DNA from: Magnetospirillum sulfuroxidans | GTDB lineage: Bacteria; Pseudomonadota; Alphaproteobacteria; Rhodospirillales; Magnetospirillaceae | Length of the DNA stretch: 64,000 nucleotides | Reading direction: 5' to 3' | Assembly (NCBI RefSeq): GCF_018224925.1 | Contig: NZ_JAGTUF010000002.1 | Location: 1 to 64,000, forward strand | In this document: piece by piece, positions 28,258 to 36,616 of the stretch | Numbering within the stretch: the first letter of the stretch is position 1 | Layout: every line of letters starts with the position of its first letter | Program-made: the position numbers and the translations under genes | Notes under the pieces: model-generated | What the model saw: only the letters and a program-made list of their open reading frames with translations | Databases searched by the model: none | What the model was told of the DNA's origin: nothing

Positions 28258-28929
28258 TTATTGGTACTCATCCCAAAGCGTTTCCCATTCCGAAATCAGT
28301 TGCATGCACATCCCCAAAAGATGCGCTCTCTCATCCCCACGAAACTTTTGCTCTGATTTCCGGAATGCTTGCCCGCGCAACACATCAAGTATGCGCATAT
28401 CGGCGTGCTCGCCTTGGAAAGCCTCATTGATTACCCACAGGCCGATTCTGGCGGCTTCGGCGTTAAGGTCGGGGGATTCGCTGAAATATGGATAAACATG
28501 CATATGCCCGCTTTCTTCAAACGCGAGCGTCATGATGTTGTCAATTTTGATGGTTACGCCAATTTCCGCCAGTAGTAGTTTTGACTTCATCTTAGTGGGG
28601 ACGTAGACGATGGGCAGATTTCGCCAACGCTTTTCTTGCTGCCACCACCCCAGAAAACCCTCGGTCAATTCCGGATAAAGACGCTGCCGTCTTCTATTGG
28701 ATTCAACCCTGGCAAGGGTTCTTTGCCGTAAATCGGCTTTTCCATAAACATGCTGCTTTGCATCGCTCCAAAAGGGGATGTGGAAATCACCTCCACCCTC
28801 GGCGTCTGGGTCGGCTTCCTTGGCGATCTGATTTCTGATCTCCGTCCGGATCGCACCCTGCCTCTTATTCGGCGGGAGATAGAGGAGTTTCAGCAGCTTC
28901 CGAAGCGCAATAGTGTCTATGGGCACCAC
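28258..28929 (-). CDS. Hypothetical element protein
   Basis: The 223-residue soluble protein begins with GTG (GGAGG just upstream); a second GTG follows at once. It has a charged N-terminus (LPPNKRQGAIRTEIRNQIAK), HIPFWSDAKQHVYG, and a C-terminal helical half (NEAFQGEHADMRILDVLRGQ). No family was recognised. It is opposite in strand to its neighbours and of intermediate GC, so it may be cargo. Confidence 0.65.
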   Translation of the reverse strand: MVPIDTIALRKLLKLLYLPPNKRQGAIRTEIRNQIAKEADPDAEGGGDFHIPFWSDAKQHVYGKADLRQRTLARVESNRRRQRLYPELTEGFLGWWQQEKRWRNLPIVYVPTKMKSKLLLAEIGVTIKIDNIMTLAFEESGHMHVYPYFSESPDLNAEAARIGLWVINEAFQGEHADMRILDVLRGQAFRKSEQKFRGDERAHLLGMCMQLISEWETLWDEYQ

Positions 28930-29310
28930 AAACCTCCATGCGACACGCCCAACATCTCAGGCGCGTTTTTTATGCCGATATACTATCTTTTGGGTGTGAC
29001 GATGGCAAGATTTGCGCGTGCTCGCGCACAGGCAGACGATATATTGTGGTGTCGGTTGTTCGTCCGCCGTCCAGCGGGCGGCGGCCCGACGAAGGCGCAG
29101 GCTTTCGGGCGGTTCCGGTTCGGCTGGGCGGAGTGAGCGAGGGGACGAGCGAACGACACACAGCCGAGAGGAAACGACGAAAACGGAGAATGAGGAGGGA
29201 ACCGAATTCCCATATTATAGCCAAGTACTTTGATTTACTGGAGATTTTTGACTTTTCGCCATTGGTGCATAAAATGGCTGAAATGCTGGGTCAAAGGATG
29301 GAGGCAAACC
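28930..29310. other. Intergenic region before the transfer ATPase (possible oriT)
   Basis: This 381-base stretch holds no convincing gene. It contains inverted repeats such as CCGCC-gtccagcg-GGCGG near 29070, AT-rich patches (ATGCCGATATACTATC at about 28972), and the promoter of the ATPase gene must lie here. Position next to mobility genes makes it a candidate origin of transfer, but no nic consensus was recognised. Confidence 0.3.
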
Positions 29311-31032
29311 TTGGTCGAAACCGTGTCCGACGCCCTGCAAGCCGCCCTTGCCCTCCATCTGGGCGAAGGGGCGGAAGACGCCCTTATGCTGGGGGAATTC
29401 CGCCTTGCCGGATCGCCCGCCTTCGGTCGCGACGTGGCCGACACCTTCGCCTTGGCGAACCGATTGCCGGGGAGGGAGGAGTTCCGCCGCCTGTTCGCCC
29501 AACGCGACCTGCCCAAGCCCGCCAAGCCGTCGCCCGAATACATCGAATCCGAGGCCCGCGCCATCGAGCGCGACCCGGCCAAGCTGCCCTATGCCATGGC
29601 GTTGATCGCCGACCGCCTGGGGCAGATTTACACCGCTAAACTTGCCGAGTATGAAAAGAAACGCCAAAGGCGCGACGCCCTCGAACAGAATCACGAAGAC
29701 ACTGACCTGGGCTATATACGTTTTCTGTGTGCGGAGGCTCCGCAGGCTCACGGCTTTTTTTTCGATCGCCTGTGGACGTTGCCCATAGCGGAAGACGACC
29801 GCAGGCGGCACACCTACATCACCGGCGGGGCCGGATCGGGCAAATCCGAAGCCATCAAGGCCATCATCTTTCACTATCTGACCCGCAACAAAGCCCCGGC
29901 CTTGGTGCTGATCGACCCGCACGGCGATCTGGCCGAACAGGTGGCCCATTGGCCGGAACTGGCGGACGGCCAGCGCCTTGTCTACATCGATCCGGCGCTG
30001 ATCCCCGGAACGTCCCCGGTGTTCAACCCGCTGGACATCCCCGACGACGAACGCAATCCCGACGACATCGCCATCATGGTCAAGCAGTTGATCGAGGTGT
30101 TCCCGGAACTGATCGAGGGGCTGGAATTCACCCCGCAAATGCGCACGCTGATCGGCGCGTGCCTGACCGTGCTGTTGCACAAGCCCGGCTCCACCCTGGC
30201 CGATTTGATGGATTTCATGGACGACGACCGCAACAAGCCGTGGCTGGATTTCGCCGACACGGTTCTGGCCGGTTCCCTGTTCCGCGACTTCTTCCGCCGC
30301 GAATTCAACGACAAGACCATGGACACCAGCAAGCGCGGCGTGCGCATGCGCCTGTACGAAGCCTTGCAGGGCAACCCGGCCTTTTACCGCATGATCGCCG
30401 GGCAAAGCACCTTCAACCTGGAAGAGCTGTTGCGCCGCCGCGCCGTGGTGATCTTCCGCCTGGGCCGGGGCGACATCGGTGAAACCACCAGCAACCTGAT
30501 CGGCAAGTTCATCATGGCCCGGCTCAAGGCGTTCGCCTTCAAGCAGGGCCGCACGCCCGAGGCCCAGCGCATCCCCGTGCATGTGTTCGTGGACGAGTGC
30601 CAGAACTACCTTTCCGAAAGCGTCGAAACCATCCTGAAGGAAGCGCGGAAATACGGGGTGCATTTGACCCTGGCGCAGCAGATTTTGGGCGACGGCATGA
30701 GCCAGGATTTGCTCAAGGCCATCTTGGGCAACACCGCCGTCAAGATCACCGGCAAGAACGCGCTTCATACCCTCAAGAAGATCGCCGAGGAAACCGGGGC
30801 CGATCTGGGCGAGTTGCAAAATCTGTCCATCGGGTATTTCCACATCAAGGCGGGAAGCCGCAAGGGCGTGGTGGTGCGCATGCCGTCGCATCGGGTCAAG
30901 GATAAAGGCGCGATCCGGCCCGAGGCGTGGCAGGCGCTGTGCGACAGCCAGGTCGCCCGCTATTACCGCGCCGTCACCATGCCGCGTGCGGCGTCTTCGC
31001 CGTCCGCCTATCGCCCCCTCGCTATCGATTAA
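29311..31032 (+). CDS. VirD4/TraD-like DNA-transfer ATPase (HerA/FtsK superfamily)
   Basis: The 573-residue protein has Walker A GGAGSGKS at residues 172-179, LVLIDPHGDLAEQVAHWPEL, a Walker B-type strand VHVFVDECQN at about 422-431, and a late HLTLAQQILGDGM sensor region, as in conjugative coupling proteins and related TraM-recognition ATPases. No membrane segment is obvious after the chosen start. TTG 29311 is preferred because GGAGG lies 6 bases before it; the open frame upstream to 29230 is Trp-rich and unlike protein. It is followed 9 bases later by the replication-relaxation gene. Confidence 0.85.
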   Translation: MVETVSDALQAALALHLGEGAEDALMLGEFRLAGSPAFGRDVADTFALANRLPGREEFRRLFAQRDLPKPAKPSPEYIESEARAIERDPAKLPYAMALIADRLGQIYTAKLAEYEKKRQRRDALEQNHEDTDLGYIRFLCAEAPQAHGFFFDRLWTLPIAEDDRRRHTYITGGAGSGKSEAIKAIIFHYLTRNKAPALVLIDPHGDLAEQVAHWPELADGQRLVYIDPALIPGTSPVFNPLDIPDDERNPDDIAIMVKQLIEVFPELIEGLEFTPQMRTLIGACLTVLLHKPGSTLADLMDFMDDDRNKPWLDFADTVLAGSLFRDFFRREFNDKTMDTSKRGVRMRLYEALQGNPAFYRMIAGQSTFNLEELLRRRAVVIFRLGRGDIGETTSNLIGKFIMARLKAFAFKQGRTPEAQRIPVHVFVDECQNYLSESVETILKEARKYGVHLTLAQQILGDGMSQDLLKAILGNTAVKITGKNALHTLKKIAEETGADLGELQNLSIGYFHIKAGSRKGVVVRMPSHRVKDKGAIRPEAWQALCDSQVARYYRAVTMPRAASSPSAYRPLAID

Positions 31033-31041
31033 CCCCGCCCC

Positions 31042-31968
31042 ATGAGCCAAACGCCCAAGACCAACGCCGAGAAGCACCGCCAGCGCCGCAGTCTGGAACG
31101 CCCGCTTGACGTGCTGACCGAGCCGCAACAGCGGGCACTTTTGGCCTTGGCCCGCTATCGCTATTTGACCATCGCCCAGATGATCGCCGCCGGGGTGGCC
31201 CGGAACGACAGCCACATCCGTTCCGACGTGCTGCCCCGCCTGTGCCGCCGGGCCAACGACAACCTTGTCGAGGCCCACGACTTCCCGCATTTCCACGCCA
31301 AGGGCCGCTTGCCGCGCATCTACACCCTGACCAAGCGCGGCGCGGAATTGGTGGCCGACATGCTGCGCCGTCCGTTATCAGAGATCGTCTATCCGGTCGG
31401 CGGCGTGCAATACGCCAACGACTTCACCCACCGCGCCGCCTATGTGGATTGCTGCATCGCCTTTGACGCCTGGATCGCGGCGGACGAGGCCCGCGACTGC
31501 TTGGAAATGCGCCACTATTTCGACAAGACCGGGGCCAACCGGGGCGCGGGGCTGACCCGCTTACGGGCAGCAACCCGCCTTGACTTGCCGTCCGGGCGCT
31601 TCATCATCCCCGATGGCTTGGCCCATTTCGACACCGGCACCAAGCGCCGCGCCGTGGCGCTGGAAATCCACAACTTCCCCGACGTGGGCCGCATCGTCAA
31701 ACAGCTTGCCGAATACCTGGACGACGCGGTGATCGACGCCCCCGCCCATTTGTTCGGCAACGACACCGCCGGGCGCGGGCTCTCCATCTCCACCGATGCC
31801 GCCGTCACTGTCCGGGTGATGGATCGCATGCTTGCCCTGCCGGGCTTCCGCCACAGCCGCGCCTTTCAACTGATCGCCTTCAACACCCTGGACAGCGTCA
31901 AGGCCGATTTCGGCACCGGTTGGGTACTGGCGGATCGCTCGTCATTCAACATCTTCGAGAAAACATAG
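31042..31968 (+). CDS. Replication-relaxation family protein
   Basis: The 308-residue protein starts with a basic stretch and a winged-helix part (LLALARYRYLTIAQMIAAGV), then RRANDNLVEAHDFPHF and RIYTLTKRGAELVADML, followed by an alpha/beta C-terminal half. This is the pattern of the Replic_Relax family of plasmids and integrative elements, thought to act with DNA-transfer or replication machinery. Directly downstream of the VirD4-like ATPase, it may be the DNA-site recognition partner. It ends in TAG. Confidence 0.78.
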   Translation: MSQTPKTNAEKHRQRRSLERPLDVLTEPQQRALLALARYRYLTIAQMIAAGVARNDSHIRSDVLPRLCRRANDNLVEAHDFPHFHAKGRLPRIYTLTKRGAELVADMLRRPLSEIVYPVGGVQYANDFTHRAAYVDCCIAFDAWIAADEARDCLEMRHYFDKTGANRGAGLTRLRAATRLDLPSGRFIIPDGLAHFDTGTKRRAVALEIHNFPDVGRIVKQLAEYLDDAVIDAPAHLFGNDTAGRGLSISTDAAVTVRVMDRMLALPGFRHSRAFQLIAFNTLDSVKADFGTGWVLADRSSFNIFEKT

Positions 31969-32037
31969 ATTATATATAGAAGCGCACCATATGCAACTAT
32001 TATTAATAGTAATATATAATACGCAAACAAATATTAT
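31969..32037. other. AT-rich gap between converging genes
   Basis: A 69-base AT-rich spacer with the palindrome CTATTATTAATAG-like text. It marks a sharp drop in GC from the replication-relaxation gene into the next block. Confidence 0.4.
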
Positions 32038-32508
32038 CTATATTTCTACAATACCGAGTTCTGAAAGAAGCTTTTCGATCTCAATTTCTATCAAATCTTC
32101 TTTTAAAGGCCATGTATTTTTAATAACACTTAATCTTTGATTTATTTGATCAACCATGCGATTTGGTATTTCCCGCCCTTCAGCCCGTATTACAACAACC
32201 TCACTAACAAATGCGCCAAGCATATCAATATCTGAATTAAGAAGGCGCCCGAGATTACTAATAGATAATTTTGCATGAGAGCAAGCACTAACTATTGATT
32301 CAGCTCTTTCGACCGGATGCAGGCTCTCCTTGTGAAGGATTTCACTTATTCTCTTAGAAATCTTCTCAATTGCTGTCTTCCGTGCTTTTTTATATCTTTT
32401 ATTTTGGATGAATAGGCCATATCCAAATGATGTTCCGGCAACAATTATGGCAACAATTATTCCAGCATATACATTGATGCTAAACGATGACATGAGAAAA
32501 GTGTCCAT
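32038..32508 (-). CDS. AT-rich membrane-anchored helical protein, unknown
   Basis: The 156-residue protein has one N-terminal membrane segment (VYAGIIVAIIVAGTSFGYGL) and a helical cytoplasmic domain rich in Ile/Lys/Glu (AIEKISKRISEILHKESLHP). Codon use is clearly AT-rich, unlike the element core, so it was probably acquired separately. AAGG lies before ATG 32508; an open frame continues upstream to 32670 but has no supporting features. It ends in TAG. It could be a phage-defence or superinfection-type membrane protein, without evidence. Confidence 0.6.
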   Translation of the reverse strand: MDTFLMSSFSINVYAGIIVAIIVAGTSFGYGLFIQNKRYKKARKTAIEKISKRISEILHKESLHPVERAESIVSACSHAKLSISNLGRLLNSDIDMLGAFVSEVVVIRAEGREIPNRMVDQINQRLSVIKNTWPLKEDLIEIEIEKLLSELGIVEI

Positions 32509-32834
32509 TATCGCAGCGCCTTTCTGAGGGAATGCACCTATAGATTGCCACGGCACAATAACACAATCAATGGCATTTAATTTTTGCGTTATGTGTTTCT
32601 TTAGGAGCGGGATGGGTGATCTCGAGCAACCTTTCAGCACAGGGGAGCGTGCGACAACGAAGATTCCCAAAAGTTGTTATCACGAGCTTCCGGGAACTCT
32701 TACCATATGAAACCTCCACAGTGCCAATATCGGGCAACGGCACCGCCTGTCACACTTGATTTTTCTGATAAATCAATAAACTGGCGTGGTTGGCACTGTG
32801 CCAATCCCTGCCTTTATCCCGTCACCGGCACACC
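32509..32834. other. Regulatory region upstream of the HTH/coiled-coil gene
   Basis: No gene was found in this 326-base gap. It holds the palindromic site at 32790-32804 and a matching half site at 32717-32727, with an AT-rich spacer (TTTTTCTGATAAATCAATAAA) between them, as in a regulated promoter. Confidence 0.5.
32717..32804. promoter_or_regulatory. Palindromic operator pair TTGGCACTGTGCCAA
   Basis: A perfect 7+1+7 palindrome TTGGCACTGTGCCAA lies at 32790-32804. The half site CACAGTGCCAA lies at 32717-32727. They flank the likely promoter of the HTH gene starting at 32835, so autoregulation is likely. Confidence 0.6.
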
Positions 32835-33254
32835 ATGACACAGCCCTTTGTCACACTATCCGAAGCCGTCCAGGTTTTCGGCATCAGTAAGCGCACCATT
32901 GAGCGCAAGATTGCCTCCGGCGAGATCGGGCGCGACCAAATCCGCCACCAGGGCGGCAAGCGCCTTTTGATGATGGCCGAATTGATCCGGGTGTTCTGAT
33001 CGCCCCAATCCGCGCCCACACCCGCGACCGAGACACCGCCACCATCCGCCAGCGATCCCTTGCGCGATGATCTGATCGCGGAATTGCGCGAGCGTGCCCA
33101 GCGGGCGGAAGCCCGCGAACAGGCCGAGCGCGACCGCGCCGAACGATACGAACGCGAGCTTGCCGAGCTGCGCCAACGTCACGACGATTTGACCACGCGG
33201 CTTTTGCCGCCACCGAATGGCAAGCCGGGATTATTCCGGCGGCTGTTCGGATGA
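32835..33254 (+). CDS. HTH plus coiled-coil DNA-binding protein, split by one in-frame TGA
   Basis: From ATG 32835 codons 1-54 encode a helix-turn-helix (FVTLSEAVQVFGISKRTIER), ending LIRVF. Codon 55 is TGA (32997-32999). The same frame then continues without any stop through a Pro/Ser-rich linker and a coiled coil (ERDRAERYERELAELRQRHD) to GLFRRLFG, TGA at 33252 and TAG at 33255. HTH, linker, coiled coil and a final basic/aromatic tail are the usual order in small plasmid proteins of this kind, and no good start codon with ribosome site precedes the second half. So the TGA is either read through (Gly would fit the linker) or a nonsense mutation. A 54-residue excisionase-like protein could be made alone. 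Confidence 0.65.
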
Positions 33255-33257
33255 TAG

Positions 33258-33280
33258 AGGGGCGAAATTCGCCCCTTTTC
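33258..33280 (+). terminator. Terminator after the HTH/coiled-coil gene
   Basis: GGGGCGAA, a one-base loop and TTCGCCCC, followed by TTTT. It lies directly after the TGA-TAG tandem stop. Confidence 0.75.
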
Positions 33281-33508
33281 CGGCCCATACAGCGGCGTTT
33301 GACCGTCGAGCCTGGGTGGACATCGTGAAAACGGCAAACACCCGTAAAATCGGCCAATTTTCAAATTCCCCGAAGGGGCCGAGAAGCAAAAATTCAAAAA
33401 CAACAACACTCAATGCGCCTCGCGCGCGTTGTTGTAAATATTATACAATCTTTATAATGTTTTACGCCCTGGGATTTCCGCTATTCCAAGCCAATTCCGT
33501 TGCCGAAA

Positions 33509-33612
33509 TGGGACATATTCCCCGCTAAGTGGGACGTTTTCCCCGTGGAAGTGGGACACATTCCCCGCCAAGTAGGACATTTTCCCCGCGAAATAGGACA
33601 AATCCGCCGTCA
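33509..33612 (+). repeat. Five iterons upstream of rep
   Basis: T(G/A)GGACA-(t)-ATTCCCCGC-like units start at 33509, 33530, 33552, 33573 and 33594, spaced 21, 22, 21 and 21 bases, that is two helical turns, so they present one face of DNA to Rep. The fifth is degenerate. Confidence 0.85.
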
Positions 33613-33646
33613 CCACGAAAAACGCCAGCCAAAGCGGAAAGGCCCG

Positions 33647-33681
33647 ATAATGGGACATCGGTTTGACTCGTGTCCTATTAT
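33647..33681. promoter_or_regulatory. Rep operator: inverted half-iterons
   Basis: ATAATGGGACA (33647-33657) faces TGTCCTATTAT (33671-33681), matching at 10 of 11 positions in inverse orientation. The core TGGGACA is that of the iterons. Inverted half-iterons at the rep promoter are the usual site of Rep dimer autorepression. Confidence 0.7.
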
Positions 33682-33716
33682 CCATAGAATGGCTGCATTA
33701 TTTTTACTTCCCGCGC

Positions 33717-34901
33717 ATGTCCAACATCATCATCACCAAGCCGAAGGAAAAGGCGTTGGTGACGCGCCACAATCATTTGATCGAGGCCCGCTATCGCCTC
33801 ACCCTGCAAGAGCAACGCATCCTGCTTTGGCTGTTTTCCGAGATCGGCCCGGAAGACAAGGATTTCAAACGCTATCGCGTCCGCATCGCCGATCTGGCCG
33901 AACTGGCGGGCATCTCGGCTGCTGGCGGGCGTCTGTACCGCGAGATCGTCGAAGTCACCGGGCGCCTGCGCAAGCGCGAAATCGACCTGGAGGACATCGG
34001 GCGCAACGTCATCGTCCAGGCCACCTGGATAGCCTCGGCTGAGTACTATTTGAACGAGGGAATGGTGGAAATCTGCCTTGCTCCCGCGCTCATGCCGTAC
34101 CTGCTCGACCTCAAGCGCAATTTCACCACCGTGGCGCTGAAATACGCCATCGGCATGAAAAGCGCCCATGCCATCCGCATCTATGAACTGTTGAAGCAGT
34201 ACCAGGGCATCGGCCACCGCCTTGTCACCATCGCCGATCTGCGGTGATTTTGCGGCATCGGGGCGGGGGATTACCGCTTCTATAAGGATTTTCGCGTGCG
34301 CGTGGTGGACATGGCGCGGCGCGAGATCAACGCCAAGACCGACATCGCTTTCGAGTACGAGGAGATCAAGGAAGGCCGCAAGGTGGCGGCGCTGCGCTTC
34401 ACCATCACCCGCAACGCCCGTGCCGACAAACCCGACCCGCTGCGCGACGATCCCCGCCTTGCCCGCCTTGTTAACCGCTTGACCACCCACGGCATGACCG
34501 AGGACGCCGCCCGCGCCATCGTCCAGACGCACGAGCCGGAATTGGTGGAATGGGCGACAACGACCTTGGCCCGCAAGCTCAAGGCCAAGGAGGTGGTGGA
34601 AAACCCCGCCGGATGGCTTCGCAAGGCCATTGAGGAGGATTGGCGACCGCAACCCACCCTATTCGCCCAGAAGCAAACCCAAGCCCGCGAAACCGAGCGG
34701 CAGGCCGAACGAGAACAGGAAGATCAGCAGGTAAAGACAGCGAAGGGACGCAAGGCAGACGCTGCCCGTGAAAAGGCTGCCATAATGGATTATGTTAACA
34801 GTCTACCAAGGGGGGAACGAGAGGCGCTGGAACTGGGATTTCGAGAATACCTTTTCACGTCGAAGATAGCCCCCTTTATCGCAAGAAGGTTCTGTGGTTG
34901 A
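33717..34901 (+). CDS. Iteron-binding replication initiator Rep, split by one in-frame TGA
   Basis: ATG 33717 opens MSNIIITKPKEKALVTRHN, then LIEARYRLTLQEQRILLWLF, a typical Rep_3-superfamily initiator N-terminus with the first winged helix; AIGMKSAHAIRIYELLKQY leads to IADLR, then TGA at codon 177 (34245-34247). The same frame continues FCGIGAGDYRFYKDFRVRVV and ARREINAKTDIAFEYEEI, the normal second winged helix that binds iterons, and a helical tail, ending in TGA at 34899. With readthrough it has 394 residues, normal for the family. The TGA position is variable in relatives (Gly or Arg both possible), so it may be recoded or a nonsense mutation. Rep without its second domain should not start replication. 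Confidence 0.7.
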
Positions 34902-35131
34902 AGTTCATGGTGGATCGACCCAATTATTAAAGTTGAGGCCATTAGTTATCTAAAATCTACATGCCATGATTTTTTAAATTATAAAGAATAACTTGCTGGT
35001 TACGGGCGCATCAATATTTTCTTAGTGACTGAACTCATCGGCCGTTTTTCAATTATTGATTGATTTCATGTTTTGAAAATTCATCAACTGCATGCTTGCT
35101 GATGCAAGCTGGTTCGTAGGGGAGGTGGGTG
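34902..35131. other. AT-rich leader before the cargo gene
   Basis: A 230-base AT-rich region. A perfect hairpin GCTTGC-TGAT-GCAAGC stands at 35094-35109, about 12 bases before the ribosome site of the next gene, where it could affect translation. Confidence 0.4.
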
Positions 35132-36124
35132 ATGGGGAAGAGGCAGTTTTTTACCGAGACTTGTCTGGGGTTTTGCTCACGAGGCTTGCTGGCGGTTAAC
35201 CCGGCTCATATTGAGAGAATCGAAGATCAGCCGGAGGAGGCGCGCCAACTCGCACGCGATTGCCATATTTATCTCATCTGCCGGAGGCCCTCTTTAACCC
35301 TGAAGCCCGGTTCCATTTCCCTGGGTGACGGGGTTTGTCGTGGTGTAATAATTATTAATGAACTTGGGCGGATGCGAGAGGTAAGTTTCAAGTTGAATGG
35401 TATTCCTGATAACTTTCATTGCATGAAGGAGTCTGCATATCCGTATAAGAAAATAGAGGCATTTGATGTTGGCGGTGACTTACTTTGGTCTGCGCTAATT
35501 AATATGGCCCTGCCTATGATGGTGTTGGCGGATAACTCCATTAGAAACCTTGAGGTTTGTTACGTTGGGCAGGCGTATGGTGATGGTACAAGGTCGGCGG
35601 CGGACAGGCTGAAAAGCCATTCGACGTTGCAAAAGGTGCTTGCAGACTCAGCAATGGAGCGACCAGACCTTGAAGTGGTTTTGCTTATGTTCCAATACGA
35701 GCAGCAGGTATTTTTCAGCTTCGATGGAAGGAGCTCTGATGCGCCTCCGCCAGAGGCGGATGGGAATAGGATTGGCGACACATTAGATGGGGTACCATTG
35801 GATGAGAAAAAGACAATAGCAATTGTCGAAGCTGGGCTAATTCGGTACTTTAGGCCTGAATATAACATAAAATTGAGAGACTGGTATCCTAAAGAGGGTC
35901 AGAAGCTACTTGATGAATGCTATGAGTTGGATTTTTCTGGACTTATCGTTGAGATTAATACAGAAAACGCGGCTTCACCTATTTACTCAAGCTCTCGGGC
36001 GCCGGGAATTCATCATATTGCGAATTTTGACTTGCACGACCCAGAGGTTCGCCGGAGCTTCTTTGCAATGATGGAGGGTATGCCAACCGACATGGCTACC
36101 AAAACAAGCGGGCCAATTTATTAG
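35132..36124 (+). CDS. GIY-YIG nuclease-like cargo protein
   Basis: The 330-residue protein has a central motif VCYVGQAYGDGTRSAADRL, followed by KSHSTLQKVLAD, and later AIVEAGLIRYFRPEYNIKLR, which resemble the GIY-YIG core (Y-V-G, Arg, and Glu plus Asn near a PEYN loop). Codons are less GC-rich than the element core. GGAGGT lies 5 bases before ATG 35132, with a GTG one codon upstream. Standing near the element end opposite the integrase, it is probably cargo, possibly an anti-phage nuclease; that role is a guess. It ends in TAG. Confidence 0.6.
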   Translation: MGKRQFFTETCLGFCSRGLLAVNPAHIERIEDQPEEARQLARDCHIYLICRRPSLTLKPGSISLGDGVCRGVIIINELGRMREVSFKLNGIPDNFHCMKESAYPYKKIEAFDVGGDLLWSALINMALPMMVLADNSIRNLEVCYVGQAYGDGTRSAADRLKSHSTLQKVLADSAMERPDLEVVLLMFQYEQQVFFSFDGRSSDAPPPEADGNRIGDTLDGVPLDEKKTIAIVEAGLIRYFRPEYNIKLRDWYPKEGQKLLDECYELDFSGLIVEINTENAASPIYSSSRAPGIHHIANFDLHDPEVRRSFFAMMEGMPTDMATKTSGPIY

Positions 36125-36203
36125 AGCGAAAATCGGCTATCCGAGCTGGCGCAAACACATAGAATGGGCTGGTCGGTTGTGCACACCGGCCAGCCCCGCC
36201 CCG

Positions 36204-36428
36204 TCAAAAGGAAGGATCGTGAGAGGGTGTATCGCGTTCGGCGATACGCTCGCTCACCCACGCATCCACCTCAGCCAACACCCATGCGACCCGACCCGGC
36301 CCGAGATTTACCCGCTTGGGAAATTTCCCCGCCGCTTCCAATCGCCCGATGTGCTGGGGCGTGTACGGGATGCCGCAAACGCTCTTCAGCTCCTTTTTCG
36401 ACACGAGCCGCTTTTCGTACTGAAACAT
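36204..36428 (-). CDS. AlpA-family regulator / excisionase
   Basis: The 74-residue protein LVSKKELKSVCGIPYTPQHI, GRLEAAGKFPKRVNLGPGRV, AWVLAEVDAWVSERI is the AlpA-type winged-helix pattern; such proteins regulate or assist excision of P4-type islands. GGGAG lies 9 bases before ATG 36428. It sits at the right end of element B, as excisionases often do. Its stop is TGA. Confidence 0.88.
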   Translation of the reverse strand: MFQYEKRLVSKKELKSVCGIPYTPQHIGRLEAAGKFPKRVNLGPGRVAWVLAEVDAWVSERIAERDTPSHDPSF

Positions 36429-36616
36429 CGGATTTCTCCCTTTCGGGAGGCATCGCGATGCCTCGGTTTGAAATAGCCGCACCGGTAGGCCTGTGAAGGC
36501 TACCGCCACACGTTGCGGCTGTCCATGGGCATGCTTTCGCCACACTTCGGCTTTTCGCCCATGCGCCAGCCCGGAACCGAAAAAATATTTTTCGTTTCAG
36601 CGGCCAAAAGCCGGCT

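Larger units (their letters stand above)
33255..33716. other. Putative origin of replication of element B
   Basis: The 462-base region before rep holds a terminator, an AT-rich stretch (33425-33470), five iterons, and an inverted repeat at the rep promoter. TTATCCATA at about 33678 differs at one position from a DnaA box. This is the standard layout of an iteron-controlled oriV. Confidence 0.7.

Noticed and set aside
29215-31296. Minus-strand open frame of 693 codons opposite the VirD4-like ATPase
   Set aside because: The plus strand carries Walker motifs and normal codon use; the opposite frame is a GC-rich shadow.
33509-33612. CRISPR-like or recombination repeats
   Set aside because: The 21-22-bp periodic units share most of their length and lie before a Rep gene, which identifies them as iterons.
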